Part shown: in pieces, positions 32,901 through 42,900 of the stretch
Layout: every line of letters begins with the position of its first letter
Numbering within the stretch: position 1 is the first letter of the stretch
Source of the DNA: Gordius sp. MW1
Taxonomy: Eukaryota > Nematomorpha > Gordioida > Gordea > Gordiidae
Length of the DNA: 64,000 nt
NCBI GenBank assembly: GCA_964036665.1
Contig: OZ038527.1
Location: 22,291,901 to 22,355,900, forward strand
Direction of reading: 5' to 3'
Position numbers and translations under genes: made by a program
Notes under the pieces: generated by a model
Told to the model about the DNA's origin: nothing
Seen by the model: only the letters and a program-made list of their open reading frames with translations
Database searches by the model: none

Positions 32901-34956
32901 TAAGACAGGATAAAATGGCTTATATTAATTCGCGAACTAGCGAGGCAGAGGCGGCGGCCCGCTCAAATAATACTCACCAACTATTCAACATAATAAAAAG
33001 CCTAAATCGTAGCTCCTTTTCAAAAAGGGCATACTACAACATAAAAACAGCAAGTGAGTCAAACGACTCCTTGGTGCAAACCAAAACATGGGAGCTTTAC
33101 TTTAGATCTATTTTGTCTCCCCAGTTCAAAGTGCCGGTATTGGACATCTTTAGAGATTTTATAATAAAATTTAAAGGACCTCCGACACTCCCAATATTAA
33201 CTGACCCACCATCAGTATCAGAGATCAACAGAGCAATCAAATCGCTTAAAACCCACAAAGCGGCTGACCTGATTGGACTCACCTCAGAGGCACTGAGAGC
33301 GGATCCTTACGTCTCTGGTACTATGCTACATCTACTCTTTTATAAAGTCTGGGCGAAAGAAGAGGCACCAGAATCTTGGTCACAAGGGCGGCTTATCAAG
33401 CTTTTTAAGAAAGGAGATCCATCTGATCCTAATAATTACAGGGGAATCACAATTATAAATCTTGAGTCCAAAATATTTATAAAAATAATCTACAACAGAA
33501 TATATAATGAGGTCGAGGGCATTCTCAAACAAAATCAAGCAGGGTTTAGGAAATGCCGGACTACAACAGAACACATCATCACCCTGAGAAATATGATAGA
33601 TGTGTCGCGTTTCAGTGGGGATCCTTTGGTTTTAGTCTTCCTAGACATTTCGAAAGCGTTTGACTCTCTTTCCCATCTTTACATATGGGAGTCGCTATGT
33701 CTATTGGGAATTCCCAAAAAATTGATTCTTATGATCTTCCTGATCTACAAAGACATGAAAGTAATAATAACGCATCTACAACACAAATCAGACCCGATCC
33801 CAGTGACAGTGGGAGTTAGACAGGGCTGCCCACTGTCCCCTCTTCTTTTTATAATAGCGATGGACTTGATCGTAAAGCGGTCTATACTTGGCTACGATGG
33901 CATCAATGTAAACGGTACCAACATATCATCACTACTTTTTGCGGATGATATATGCCTTATCGCTTCGTCTGTATCACAGGCTCAATCGATGGTTGATAGA
34001 TTTGCTACTCAGGCGAAACAAGCAGGGTTGTTTATAAATGCTAGTAAGTGCTCTATGCTTGTAATAAATAATCAATCAGAGGAGGAGTTAATAATAGAAA
34101 ATAACCCAATACAAGCATCCCACAGAGTAAAGTATTTAGGAGTAGAACTAACAGAGGATTCTTATGCTGACGAAGACTTAGATTTAAAGCTCCGACGAAC
34201 TCTTGTAAAATTTTACTCTTGTTCGGCAATCTGGCGCTCGCGCCAACTGGTCCTTAACACCCGCCTGAGGATTTTTAAAGTTATGATTCTACCAACACTT
34301 CTTTATGGGTGTGAATCTTGGTCGTTGCGTGCTCCCGGCATAAAAAAACTCCAAATTAACATAAACAAAATGCTACGAATTGTATGTCGAATCTTTTATC
34401 CGGCAACGATAACAAACGAAAATCTGTGGATGCGTTGCAAGATCCCTCCAGTTAAAAATATTATGTTAACAAGGAAGTGGAATTTTTTAGCGCATCAGGC
34501 CCGGAGGAAGGGAACAAACTATTGCCTGTCTTCCCTGTTCTGGTGTCCTCCTTCACTAAGAGGCTTGAAGTGCAACGGCAGTTGGCTTCATAAGACTTTT
34601 CGTGAAATCCAACTATTGGGTCAGGACTGGGATTCAATGTTGACAATAATGCAAGATAGGAAATTATGGATAGAGTTCTCAAAAAACCAACTATCTTGTC
34701 TTTCAACTACAAGGGCGCGTACATCTCATTCGTAATAATCGCTCTCCCAGAATGTTCTCTTTAATTCTTATGGATTAGGGTATTACATATAACCATGCCA
34801 TAATTACACTGCATATTAATCAAATTTGTTACAGGTACATTACACACGTTGTCACCAACGTGGCCTTATGCGCCATTTGGCGTGAGAAGGGGCCCAACCT
34901 TAGATTGCACTTACTAAGCTCTTGGGCGTCTTCGCGGCAATCATACATACATACAT
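29921..34956 (+). mobile_element. LINE copy 2
   Basis: Starts inside the CATCA-type microsatellite (CACATCATCACATAATTTTC) fused to the CATA tail of copy 1, and ends in (CATA)n against the right target duplication. Confidence 0.85.
31826..34735 (+). CDS. LINE ORF: AP-endonuclease plus reverse transcriptase (copy 2)
   Basis: Also intact, 969 residues. Against copy 1 the only residue change is at position 329, Arg in copy 1 (AGG, 27777-27779) and Ser here (AGC, 32810-32812). All catalytic motifs are kept, so both halves of the dimer could encode a working enzyme. Confidence 0.93.
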   Translation: MRIKIASLNVNTLMVEGNQQCMITFARKYKLDVLCLQQTRIPLSRVDSAYSDYTIYHAGISENPTTGVSTILNKRLSISSIDWVNDRILILNVTFGSRTLSLINVYVPTSSYKLQILKDFFTLLSGKIKTLNRRSVPIIIGDFNSSVKYTDRDDPGLVGPDSLGTNNRNGIFLKKWCRGLKWRIASTFSDLPTDQLATFRKRNSSQTSQIDHLLCRSRHYKIVKNFRVIQDTIIEKADHSAIAAELVVKSATLRIPSLRNNPTIRPQGLSGTTEFREYLRSKFRNTNFSDLPINELSLKISTLFANAPKCQNRMKTKTWFSQQTIGLLSTRNQLFFDDKNFPYKSSCLLALSKRIKSSIRQDKMAYINSRTSEAEAAARSNNTHQLFNIIKSLNRSSFSKRAYYNIKTASESNDSLVQTKTWELYFRSILSPQFKVPVLDIFRDFIIKFKGPPTLPILTDPPSVSEINRAIKSLKTHKAADLIGLTSEALRADPYVSGTMLHLLFYKVWAKEEAPESWSQGRLIKLFKKGDPSDPNNYRGITIINLESKIFIKIIYNRIYNEVEGILKQNQAGFRKCRTTTEHIITLRNMIDVSRFSGDPLVLVFLDISKAFDSLSHLYIWESLCLLGIPKKLILMIFLIYKDMKVIITHLQHKSDPIPVTVGVRQGCPLSPLLFIIAMDLIVKRSILGYDGINVNGTNISSLLFADDICLIASSVSQAQSMVDRFATQAKQAGLFINASKCSMLVINNQSEEELIIENNPIQASHRVKYLGVELTEDSYADEDLDLKLRRTLVKFYSCSAIWRSRQLVLNTRLRIFKVMILPTLLYGCESWSLRAPGIKKLQININKMLRIVCRIFYPATITNENLWMRCKIPPVKNIMLTRKWNFLAHQARRKGTNYCLSSLFWCPPSLRGLKCNGSWLHKTFREIQLLGQDWDSMLTIMQDRKLWIEFSKNQLSCLSTTRARTSHS

Positions 34957-34971
34957 ACATAGACCGAAAGT

Positions 34972-35310
34972 TTAAATTTATAACCGCTCATTCTTGTTGA
35001 ATCTATATATTTATATACCTTTATATATTTTAAAGACTGTTCCTTATTTAAATATATGAATCTCACATTTCAACAAGCCTCGGCTCCGCTGCGACTAGGT
35101 CTTGTTAGTTAGCATTACACAACTTGCCTTAGCATTTATATTGATTTACACCGTCCACTTATATCAAACATTAATAAAGTCATCTAAAATATAAATTTTT
35201 ATGATACTAAATATAAATACATTGAATTTTATTAAAAAAGTTTGGAAATTAAAAAAAAAATTCTTACCAAATATCTTTTAAACGAGTCTATTATTATTTG
35301 TTTTTAATTG
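34972..35310. other. Spacer, nothing recognised
   Basis: AT-rich; one short GC-rich patch near 35078-35105. No supported feature. Confidence 0.4.
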
Positions 35311-35318
35311 TAGTGTGT

Positions 35319-35493
35319 CATGGGCGTAGATTTGAATCAGAGGGGGGAGGGCAATAATGATTTAGGGAGGGGCAAAATGATAATTTTTTGAAATTATAGC
35401 CATAATTGTGTGGAATTTTAAAGATTTTTTGCATTTAGAGGGAGGCAGTCGCTCATCCCTGCCTCGACTGCCCCCCCCCTGGCTACGCCCATA
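35319..35493 (-). mobile_element. MITE, CATGGGCGTAGCC family, copy 9 with perfect 8-bp duplication
   Basis: Ends CATGGGCGTAG and GGCTACGCCCATA. TAGTGTGT is repeated exactly at 35311-35318 and 35494-35501. This is the best evidence for an 8-bp, hAT-like duplication in the family. Confidence 0.92.
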
Positions 35494-35757
35494 TAGTGTG
35501 TTATGCAAAATTCTTTTTCGAAAAATGAATATGAATCGAAGTTTAACATCAAAATTTAAAAGTTTAGTCGGGACAGAAAAGGGCCTTAATAAATTTGTTT
35601 GTATTATGATTGAGTTAGATGGAGTTTGATGACTTTTATTTTTGCATTACAAGGTGAATATTTGTATAAAAATGCCTTTGCAGAATAACTAGCCCTTCCG
35701 TTTTATTAGATTTAAAGTTGCTAATGGAATTAGGTCCAAGTATCTAAAACTTATTAT

Positions 35758-35875
35758 CATGGGCGTAGCCAGAGGAGGACCCCCCCCCTGAATGACGAAA
35801 AAAAAAATTTCAATGCAAAAGCCTTTAAAAATTAAAAAAAAATTACGTTTTGCCCCTCCCTAATTGAACTTTTAA
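35758..35875 (+). mobile_element. MITE, CATGGGCGTAGCC family, copy 10 (subfamily B, partial)
   Basis: Left end and core (ATTACGTTTTGCCCCTCCC) present; the right end is replaced by a TCTCGTCTCG-rich sequence (35880-35990) that resembles the end of another element. Confidence 0.75.
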
Positions 35876-36550
35876 AAATTCGTCTCGAATTCTCGTCTTG
35901 ATTTGGACTCCATTTTTCAAATTCTCGTCTCGTCTCGTCTCGAAAAACCGAGAAGACCGAGATTTTCTCGGTTTTTCCGCATCACTAGCCATTGCACCCA
36001 AATTGAATATTTTGATTAATTTAAAATTTATGAAAATGTGTTAACTCATTTAGCACTAAACGTTTATTATAAAATAATGCTGTGGATATAAATATGTGAT
36101 TTATACATTATTAAATAGATCAAAGGACCTATAGGCCAGTCCATCATTATTGAATAATTTAAAGTAACTATTATATGGGTCGCCCTTAAAGAGATTTAAT
36201 ATTAACTTTAATTGGGCTTGCAATTTTTTAATCATGTTATATAATAAATATAGACTAACAAGATATCAGCTAAAGCTGGTGTTGGTGCAGGTATACTTGG
36301 AAAAACTATTTATAGGAGGTGAAGACCAAGTGTGACAAGCAGCCCCAGGAACTTATACTTTTAATATCCTAAATATTAAAAATAAAAATCTTTCCTTTAT
36401 ATTAAAAATCTAAAGCCGGGATGTCGCTGTTTATAGTCTTGTCTTAAGATTCTCTCTCAATCTTAGCTCAATTTTCAAATTATGCCCTCGTTTAACCTCA
36501 AAAAAACTGAAACTGAAACGCGATCGAGAATTTTTCTGTATTCCTAACAG

Positions 36551-36748
36551 TAGAGTTGTTAAATTGCTAACTTTTTTCAACTCCAGCTACCATCTGCTCG
36601 AGTTTCTGCTCGGCCCTCGAGCATTTTTATAGTCTACTATTCTGCCTAGTGACCAGCGAGCACAAATTGTGCTAACGCGCATATTAAGCAACTCAGTGTG
36701 CGTGCTTGCGTCTGGAGTTTGAAGAAAGTTAGCAATTTAACAACTCTA
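36551..36748. mobile_element. hAT-type MITE, 198 bp, perfect target duplication
   Basis: Inverted ends TAGAGTTGTTAAATTGCTAA and the complement at the right; CCTAACAG is duplicated exactly (36543-36550 and 36749-36756). Confidence 0.92.
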
Positions 36749-36756
36749 CCTAACAG

Positions 36757-37558
36757 AATGTTCAACCCCTCCCACCCCCGTACCCAAAGGTAAAAAGCTC
36801 CCTAAGGCTCTTTAATTGCACCCTGACTATCTTTTTCAAACTAGTTCTTCAACTTGCGCTTAAACAAGCCTACACACCCCTCGTTGGACCACAGGTGATA
36901 AAGGGGCGCAAACCTACCGTACTTAATTCAAACCCGAATCAAATTGCAAAATCCCATTGTCTTATTACACATTGGAAACTTCTACTTTGCTAGTACGCTT
37001 ATGAATTGTTGTCATAATCTACTTAATAAGTAATCATCTACAGTGAGAAACACGGTCCGTTTTCAACTTTGAAAGATTATGGTGTCTCTTTTCCCATGAC
37101 TCCTATCTCACGACAGCTCATTTTTTCAACACGGCAAGACATGCGTGGATTCAATTTCATACTCCCCCATTTTTACCTGTATGTTATTGACATATAAAAA
37201 ATCTCTAATGTCTGCCTTTTTCTGCTAATCAAATTTTGAGGCAGTGAACTCTTATAGTTATTACCGTCTGTTGTGGTGCCAGAATCTTCTTGTTTAAAAC
37301 TCCTAAGTAAGTTTCATGCAAAAGATCTTTAAACAATGTGGGATAAAATTACATAAATGATAACGAGACACTGCTGTATCGTCCTACATGTATATAATTT
37401 TGTTGCCAACACGCTAAAAATACCTCACATCCAACTCCCACCCAAAATGACTTATTATAATAATGCAAGGTCCGTAGTGGCCAATAATTTTCAAATTTCA
37501 ATCCTTCCATAGCTTTGATATGCCTATAAATTGTGCTTCAATATTAGACGTTGAAATA
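36757..37558. other. Spacer, nothing recognised
   Basis: No coding exon, RNA gene or repeat that I can support. Confidence 0.4.
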
Positions 37559-37567
37559 TAATAAAAC

Positions 37568-37838
37568 GCTGGCCCGTCAACTTGCCGAAAACCATCTAGC
37601 CGAATTGAATGTCCTTAATGTAAAAAAATGTCCCTCAGTTAGAAAATGTTCCCCAGCAAATAAGCATATTAATCATTTATTTGGGATTAAAGTTAAAATA
37701 TAGATATTTTTTATAAAAAAATTGATACTTATTATAAAAGGTACTCACTTTGGGGCCTTCTTTATTATAATGGAGAGATGTTCGTTAATGTCCCAGGGTA
37801 AATTCGCCAAGATGGTTTTCGGCGAGTTGATAGGGTAC
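37568..37838. mobile_element. MULE-type MITE, second copy, 271 bp
   Basis: Shares CCCGTCAACTTGCCGAAAAC and the mirrored right arm with 13107-13278. Flanks TAATAAAAC and TAATAAAAT agree at 8 of 9. Its interior is longer and different. Confidence 0.85.
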
Positions 37839-38094
37839 TAATAAAATACTTTCATTTTGTCTTCGCAATTTATCAATCCCCCGTAAGTATTTGTGCATAA
37901 AGATTTGTAGGTTGGAGATTAACAAACACATTAATTTGGTAATTTATTATAATGCTAGTTATTAGTACTACAAATAATACTTTTACAAAATATAATTAAG
38001 GGCTTTACTATTTTATATTTCGAAAAGAATTTAAATTTAATGTAGTCATATTTCTTTTATAAACTTGTAAATATATTTATTTAGCAGATTATTA

Positions 38095-38594
38095 ATGAGT
38101 TACAAACCACCTACACTAATTTCATATGAAAATTCTTCAGAAGATGAAGATAATCTAAAGGATAAAGTGGTTTATAGTTATTATTCTCACACAGTGCTTG
38201 AAACTAATATTGATGAAAATAACATTTTACAGTTGACAAGCATTAATGAAAGTTCTTTGACAAGTGATGTGTATACATCACCTAGATCTCAAGTTTTAAT
38301 TGATGACAACATGTTTGAGAAAAAGATGTTAGATGTTAATATGAAATCATTAGAAAAATCTCTTACTAATGATTTTGAATATATTGATAATAATAATTCT
38401 GTTATTAAAAGTTATGAAGAGATTATTGATCCATCTAAACCTAAAAGTTCAAGTGTTTCACCAGAGAGAGTAAAGTTTGATATATCTGGTAAATAATATA
38501 TCTTCCTTTATATCATAATTATTTAATATTATATTTTGTTTAGATTCAGATAAAGAACACAATGAAATCAAAGATGATCTTCGAGCTACCACTA
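38095..38594 (+). CDS. Two AT-rich exons, acidic protein start; 5' end of SAP30BP or a separate gene
   Basis: Exon 38095-38488 starts MSYKPPTLISYENSSEDEDN and ends at a donor (g|gtaaat); exon 38544-38594 follows after a good acceptor (gtttag) and ends at a|gtaagt. The 55-bp intron keeps the frame (phase 1) and the spliced product avoids the stop that ends the unspliced frame at 38496. The product is acidic and Ser-rich, with no domain I recognise, though LISYENSSEDED resembles the first residues of several splicing-associated proteins. The phase allows a join to 39956. Codon use is much more AT-rich than in 39956-44432, and that gene has its own plausible start at 39991, so a separate gene or alternative first exons remain possible. 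Confidence 0.55.
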
Positions 38595-38841
38595 GTAAGT
38601 TTCAGGAGGATAGCTTATTTAAATATATCTATTAAATAATATTATGCTACATATAACTACATAAGACTCTACAACTTTAAAAGCTTGTTTTGTTATTTTA
38701 TAAGAGCATTAAATAATTTACTTCTACCTAAATTATTAAATATTGACTTTAAATGATCTTATGCATAATTAGCAGTAGGTTGCACTTTCTCATAATTTTT
38801 TATATTTCTAAATCTAAAAACATACTTCTATGTATTAAAAT

Positions 38842-39466
38842 TACACTGGTCAATAAATAATGGACTTGTGAAATCAACCGGCAAACTGTTTGCAGATTCT
38901 GGTAGAGTTTTTCACTGTGAACACAAATATGTTTTTAGTTTTTTCCCTATACGTCAAGTTTTTTAGATATTCGCTGTAAAAGTTGCCAAAAACGCGATTT
39001 TAGCGTTTTTCAAACGTCAATAACTTGCAAATTAGTTGGTAAAAATTTTATTTAATAGATTTAATTCGTAGATATATCTTAGAGGAATGTATTCACAACC
39101 TTTTTTTATCCTATTTTTACTTTTTAATTTGTATACAAAATTAATTATCCCTATCTTTTACATTGACAAATTACACCAGACTTGAGGGACTAGGATAAAA
39201 AAAAATTGTGAATACATTCCTCTAAGATATATCTACGAATTAAATCTATTAAATAAAATTTTTACCAACTCATTTGCAAGTTATTGACGTTTGAAAAACG
39301 CTAAAATCGCGTTTTTGGCAACTTTTACAGCGAATATCTAAAAAACTTGACGTATAGGGAAAAAACTAAAAACATATTTGTGTTCACAGTGAAAAACTCT
39401 ACCAGAATCTGCAAACAGATTGCCGGTTGATTTTTTTTTTGAACCGTGTTATTATTGACCCCTCTA
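38842..39466. mobile_element. Long fold-back element, copy 1
   Basis: Two arms of about 265 bp (38842-39110 and 39195-39466) are near-perfect inverted copies; both contain CCCTATACGTCAAG or its complement and AACGTCAATAACTTGCAA or its complement. The loop is about 80 bp. It is the same family as 59397-60176, but the inner part of the right arm is missing. It lies between the AT-rich exons and the SAP30BP exons. Confidence 0.88.
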
Positions 39467-39731
39467 GGCTATGTTTGCATAGATATCCTTAAAAAAGCTA
39501 TTGACCTGGAATATTTTTTTGTATCAATTTATATGGACAAATCCTTTTAATTTTTACGGATGACCACATATATTGGAATTATATTTAAAAGGGCTTAAAA
39601 AGTAGATGTGTAGGTTAAAAAAACTTGACTCTTCCAAAAAAGATTAGGAATGAGCCGAGGCTTTAAATTGTCCTCTTTATCAAAGTACAAAGTAGGTGTT
39701 TTACGTTAAATATCTAAAAATAACATAACAT

Positions 39732-39885
39732 CATGGGCGTAGCCAAGGGGGGGGGCAGAGAGGGGCGGCTGCCCTCCTCTAAATTCAAAAATTTGTTGAA
39801 ATTTATTAAAATTCAGGCTAAAACTTCAAAAATTGGCCATTTTGCCCCTCCCTAAATCATTATTGCCCCCCTTTAATTCTATGTA
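39732..39885 (+). mobile_element. MITE, CATGGGCGTAGCC family, copy 11 (right end lost)
   Basis: CATGGGCGTAGCCAAGGGG and the full core, ending at CCCCCCTTTAATTCTATG without the terminal repeat. Confidence 0.8.
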
Positions 39886-39955
39886 TAACATTAATTGACA
39901 CATTCATAAATGAAACGGTTATAAAAATTTGTGGTTTTGATTATCGTTTGGTTAG

Positions 39956-42900
39956 AACGTAAGAAAAAGCGCTCCTCGAGAAAAAACGAAATGACTTCTC
40001 TCAAACGTCTCGTTTCTTACGGCCAGGGCGCGGGCGATACCACGATTCACGACGACGAGGATGAAGAAGAAGAAGAATCACCCTCAGGATCATCTTCACC
40101 CCCCGATGACCTGTCACCACCTCCCGCCGCTGCCTCGCCCCTTCCCCTGTCCCAACGCGATCGTATTTTAGCGAGCGCCGAACAACACCTGATCGCATCA
40201 GCGGAAATCTCCAAACACGAAGTAAAAATAGCAAAATTTAGACGAAAAAAATTGTGTGTTTTGATAAAAATGTGTTACTTTTTTATTAATTATAAATTTT
40301 ATTTTATATACAACTTGATTTTTTTAATTAAAATTACGCGCTAAATACTTTACGGTTATTTTGTACCCTTATTTCTCTTTCTCCCATAGTTTTGCCTATT
40401 ATTAGCTAAAGCTAAATTTTATCATTTGCTAAATTTTAAAGTTATAAAATATTGATATTTATTTTTTAATTTTTGGAATTGTAATCGTTAATCGTTTTAG
40501 CCGCCGATCCAAAAATTAATAAATTCACTATAGATGTTTGTCACACTTGATGGTCAGTTTTTTCAATATTGGAGAAGGGATGGTGCTCAGCTATCCAGAC
40601 CTGATAGTCATGTTGACAATGTTTAAAAATCTTAATGAAAAAAACCTTTTGTTTTAAAGATTCAGCTTATTTACCATTAAGACTCTTGTTTTAACTCATA
40701 ACAATAAAAATGAATATTTGAGGCTTGTAGTTTTTGAATTACATTTAATAGCTATCGTTGGATGCCTAATTATTTATTTATTTATCACTTGGCTAATATA
40801 TTAGTGATGCATCAACCTAATGCTCTAGTTTTACCTTTATAAATTGAAATATTTCAAAAAAAATTAGTTTTTAACCTTGTTGTTATAGATGGAAGAAGTG
40901 GACCAAATTGAACCTAACGAGATAAGGCCGCCGCCCCCTGCCCCATCCGTTGCCAGGAACCGAGACACTTCTGGCAATTGGTCTGATTACATTTTCGATG
41001 AAGACGATGATAACTTTGGTATGCTTAAATCAATATCATTCTTAGCTTAGAATAATTTTGCAGAGAATTTGATTATTCATCGCGAGGTTTATTAAAAATG
41101 AGCCCTAATAATAGACCGTTTTGCCTTTTTTTGATCGGTTGTCTTTCTGTGTTTTTTTCTCAAATCCAGGTTTTATTATGATAAAAGATCTTTTAATACT
41201 CCGAATAAAAGTAAGAAATCTATACATATACATAATAAGCGTGCTATGCGATAAAAATGTCAAAACAATGAATAACATCATTAATTGCTTATTAAATCAA
41301 ACAATTTTCAAATAGATTTGCCATTTGCATAAAAGTATCTTTGATTTTAAATTTTAGGAGCATAATAAATAATTATTAATTTTATACCTAAATTAAAACT
41401 TTGTTGGTTATAACATAACTAATTTATTTTTCCGCTAAAAATATCGTCTGCTTTGTTAAGTTGTGCATCTTTAGCGTTGTTCGTGTTTGTATTTGGCATA
41501 ACCTTTAATTACCGTTATCTTCCCATTCCAATGTATTGTGCCATATAGTATATATATTCATTGGAAACGCGATTTATCCTATCTCAAGGCATATCAAATT
41601 TATGGATTTTTAAAAACTCGCATGTTTGATTAAACGTCAATATATTTGTTATAAACAAAGGCGCGGGGGAGTTGAACAAAGGCGAAGGGACCGTGGATGA
41701 TGGAGTTTTTTCACTTCAAACCGATGCCTCAACCGCTCTACACACATCAACCTCCACCGTTTCAACTGGTGCTCAGCTCAAAGACTCAGCAGCCTCATCT
41801 TCAGAAATTTTGCTAGATCAATTCGGAAATCCCATACCTCAAGCGACCCTCACCAAAGCACCTCGCGTATTTTGGGACCCGCTCGGTCCGGTCTGGTCCT
41901 TAGCCGCGGGCCTACAGAAAATTTACGGCAACGACCCGACCTCCATTGAAAGGTCTATAGACGAGTTGTTGCCCGAACCGCCAGGGCGTTGTTCCGAGGC
42001 GCTTCAAGCCAAGTTTCGCACTTTTTACGAAAGAGCTGCGCGAGAAGCCCGCTCCGACCCGAACGCCTTTAACGCTCTCGACGGATCCGTTAACGCAGGT
42101 TTGTTATACATTCGCTATTATTTTGAGTCTAAAAACGCTAGATAATAAAGTTTTTAATGGCTAAAAACTTGGCGGCCCTCTTACATTATAACGTTTTACT
42201 ATTGAACAAAACAATTCTATGTAAGATAATCAGGTTTTTTTAATGAGTGTAAAGGGTATTTTGAAACAAGAAAAATTAACAACATATGCATTATGATCAT
42301 CGATTTCGAGTTTTTTTGAAATCATTGGGGGTGGAAGAAATCTTGTCGATGTTTGTGGTCAAATTAGTTAACTGTAATCAGTTATCATAAATTTAGTTGT
42401 CATACTAAAATTCTCAAAATTAGCATTATGATCATCCATTTGGGCTTTTCCAAGCTCTTGGTGTGAAATCCTTTAATTTTAGGTAGATAAGTTAACAAGT
42501 TTTCATATAAAGGATTAGTTGTCATATTCCACCTAAGAATTCAATAAACCCTTTATTTAAAATAGGCGCTGCTTCGCTCGACATGAACGCGGTGATTTGC
42601 GACAACAAAGCCTTTCGCAACCCGAGCATCTACGAGAAGTTGTTGCAGTACTGCGACATAGACGACAGCGGCACAAACGCCATTCCCGACCCCGCCTACT
42701 TCGCGTCCCCCACCCCTGGCGTCAAAAAGCGTGACGCTCCCGACTCGAAAGGGGGCATTTACAACGTCAAACGCGCTACCGGGAAACGCTTGTGGGCAGC
42801 AGCTTCTTTTTACGAAGAGTTGGCGCGTGCCCAAAAGGCTGAGATGGAACGTTGGGAAAAGGAACGCACGATTCAACGCTCTGCCCTTAACGCTGCCGCT

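Larger units (their letters stand above)
24749..34956 (+). mobile_element. Head-to-tail LINE dimer inside one target-site duplication
   Basis: Two copies of one non-LTR retrotransposon lie in tandem. A 15-bp direct repeat ACATAGACCGAAAGT brackets the pair (24734-24748 and 34957-34971) and does not occur at the junction near 29921. The copies are offset by 5033-5034 bp; I see one ORF substitution and two homopolymer length changes (T13 versus T11 near 25873, C13 versus C14 near 26711). Each has a 5' region of about 1.9 kb, one ORF, about 215 bp of 3' UTR and a CATA-repeat tail. Confidence 0.9.

Noticed and set aside
24749..34956. LINE dimer as two independent insertions
   Set aside because: The junction shows no duplicated target, and the 15-bp duplication surrounds the pair. 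An assembly artefact is still possible and is listed as a test.
40001..40234. Minus-strand ORF opposite the SAP30BP acidic exon
   Set aside because: Mirror frame of a biased coding exon with no recognisable domain.
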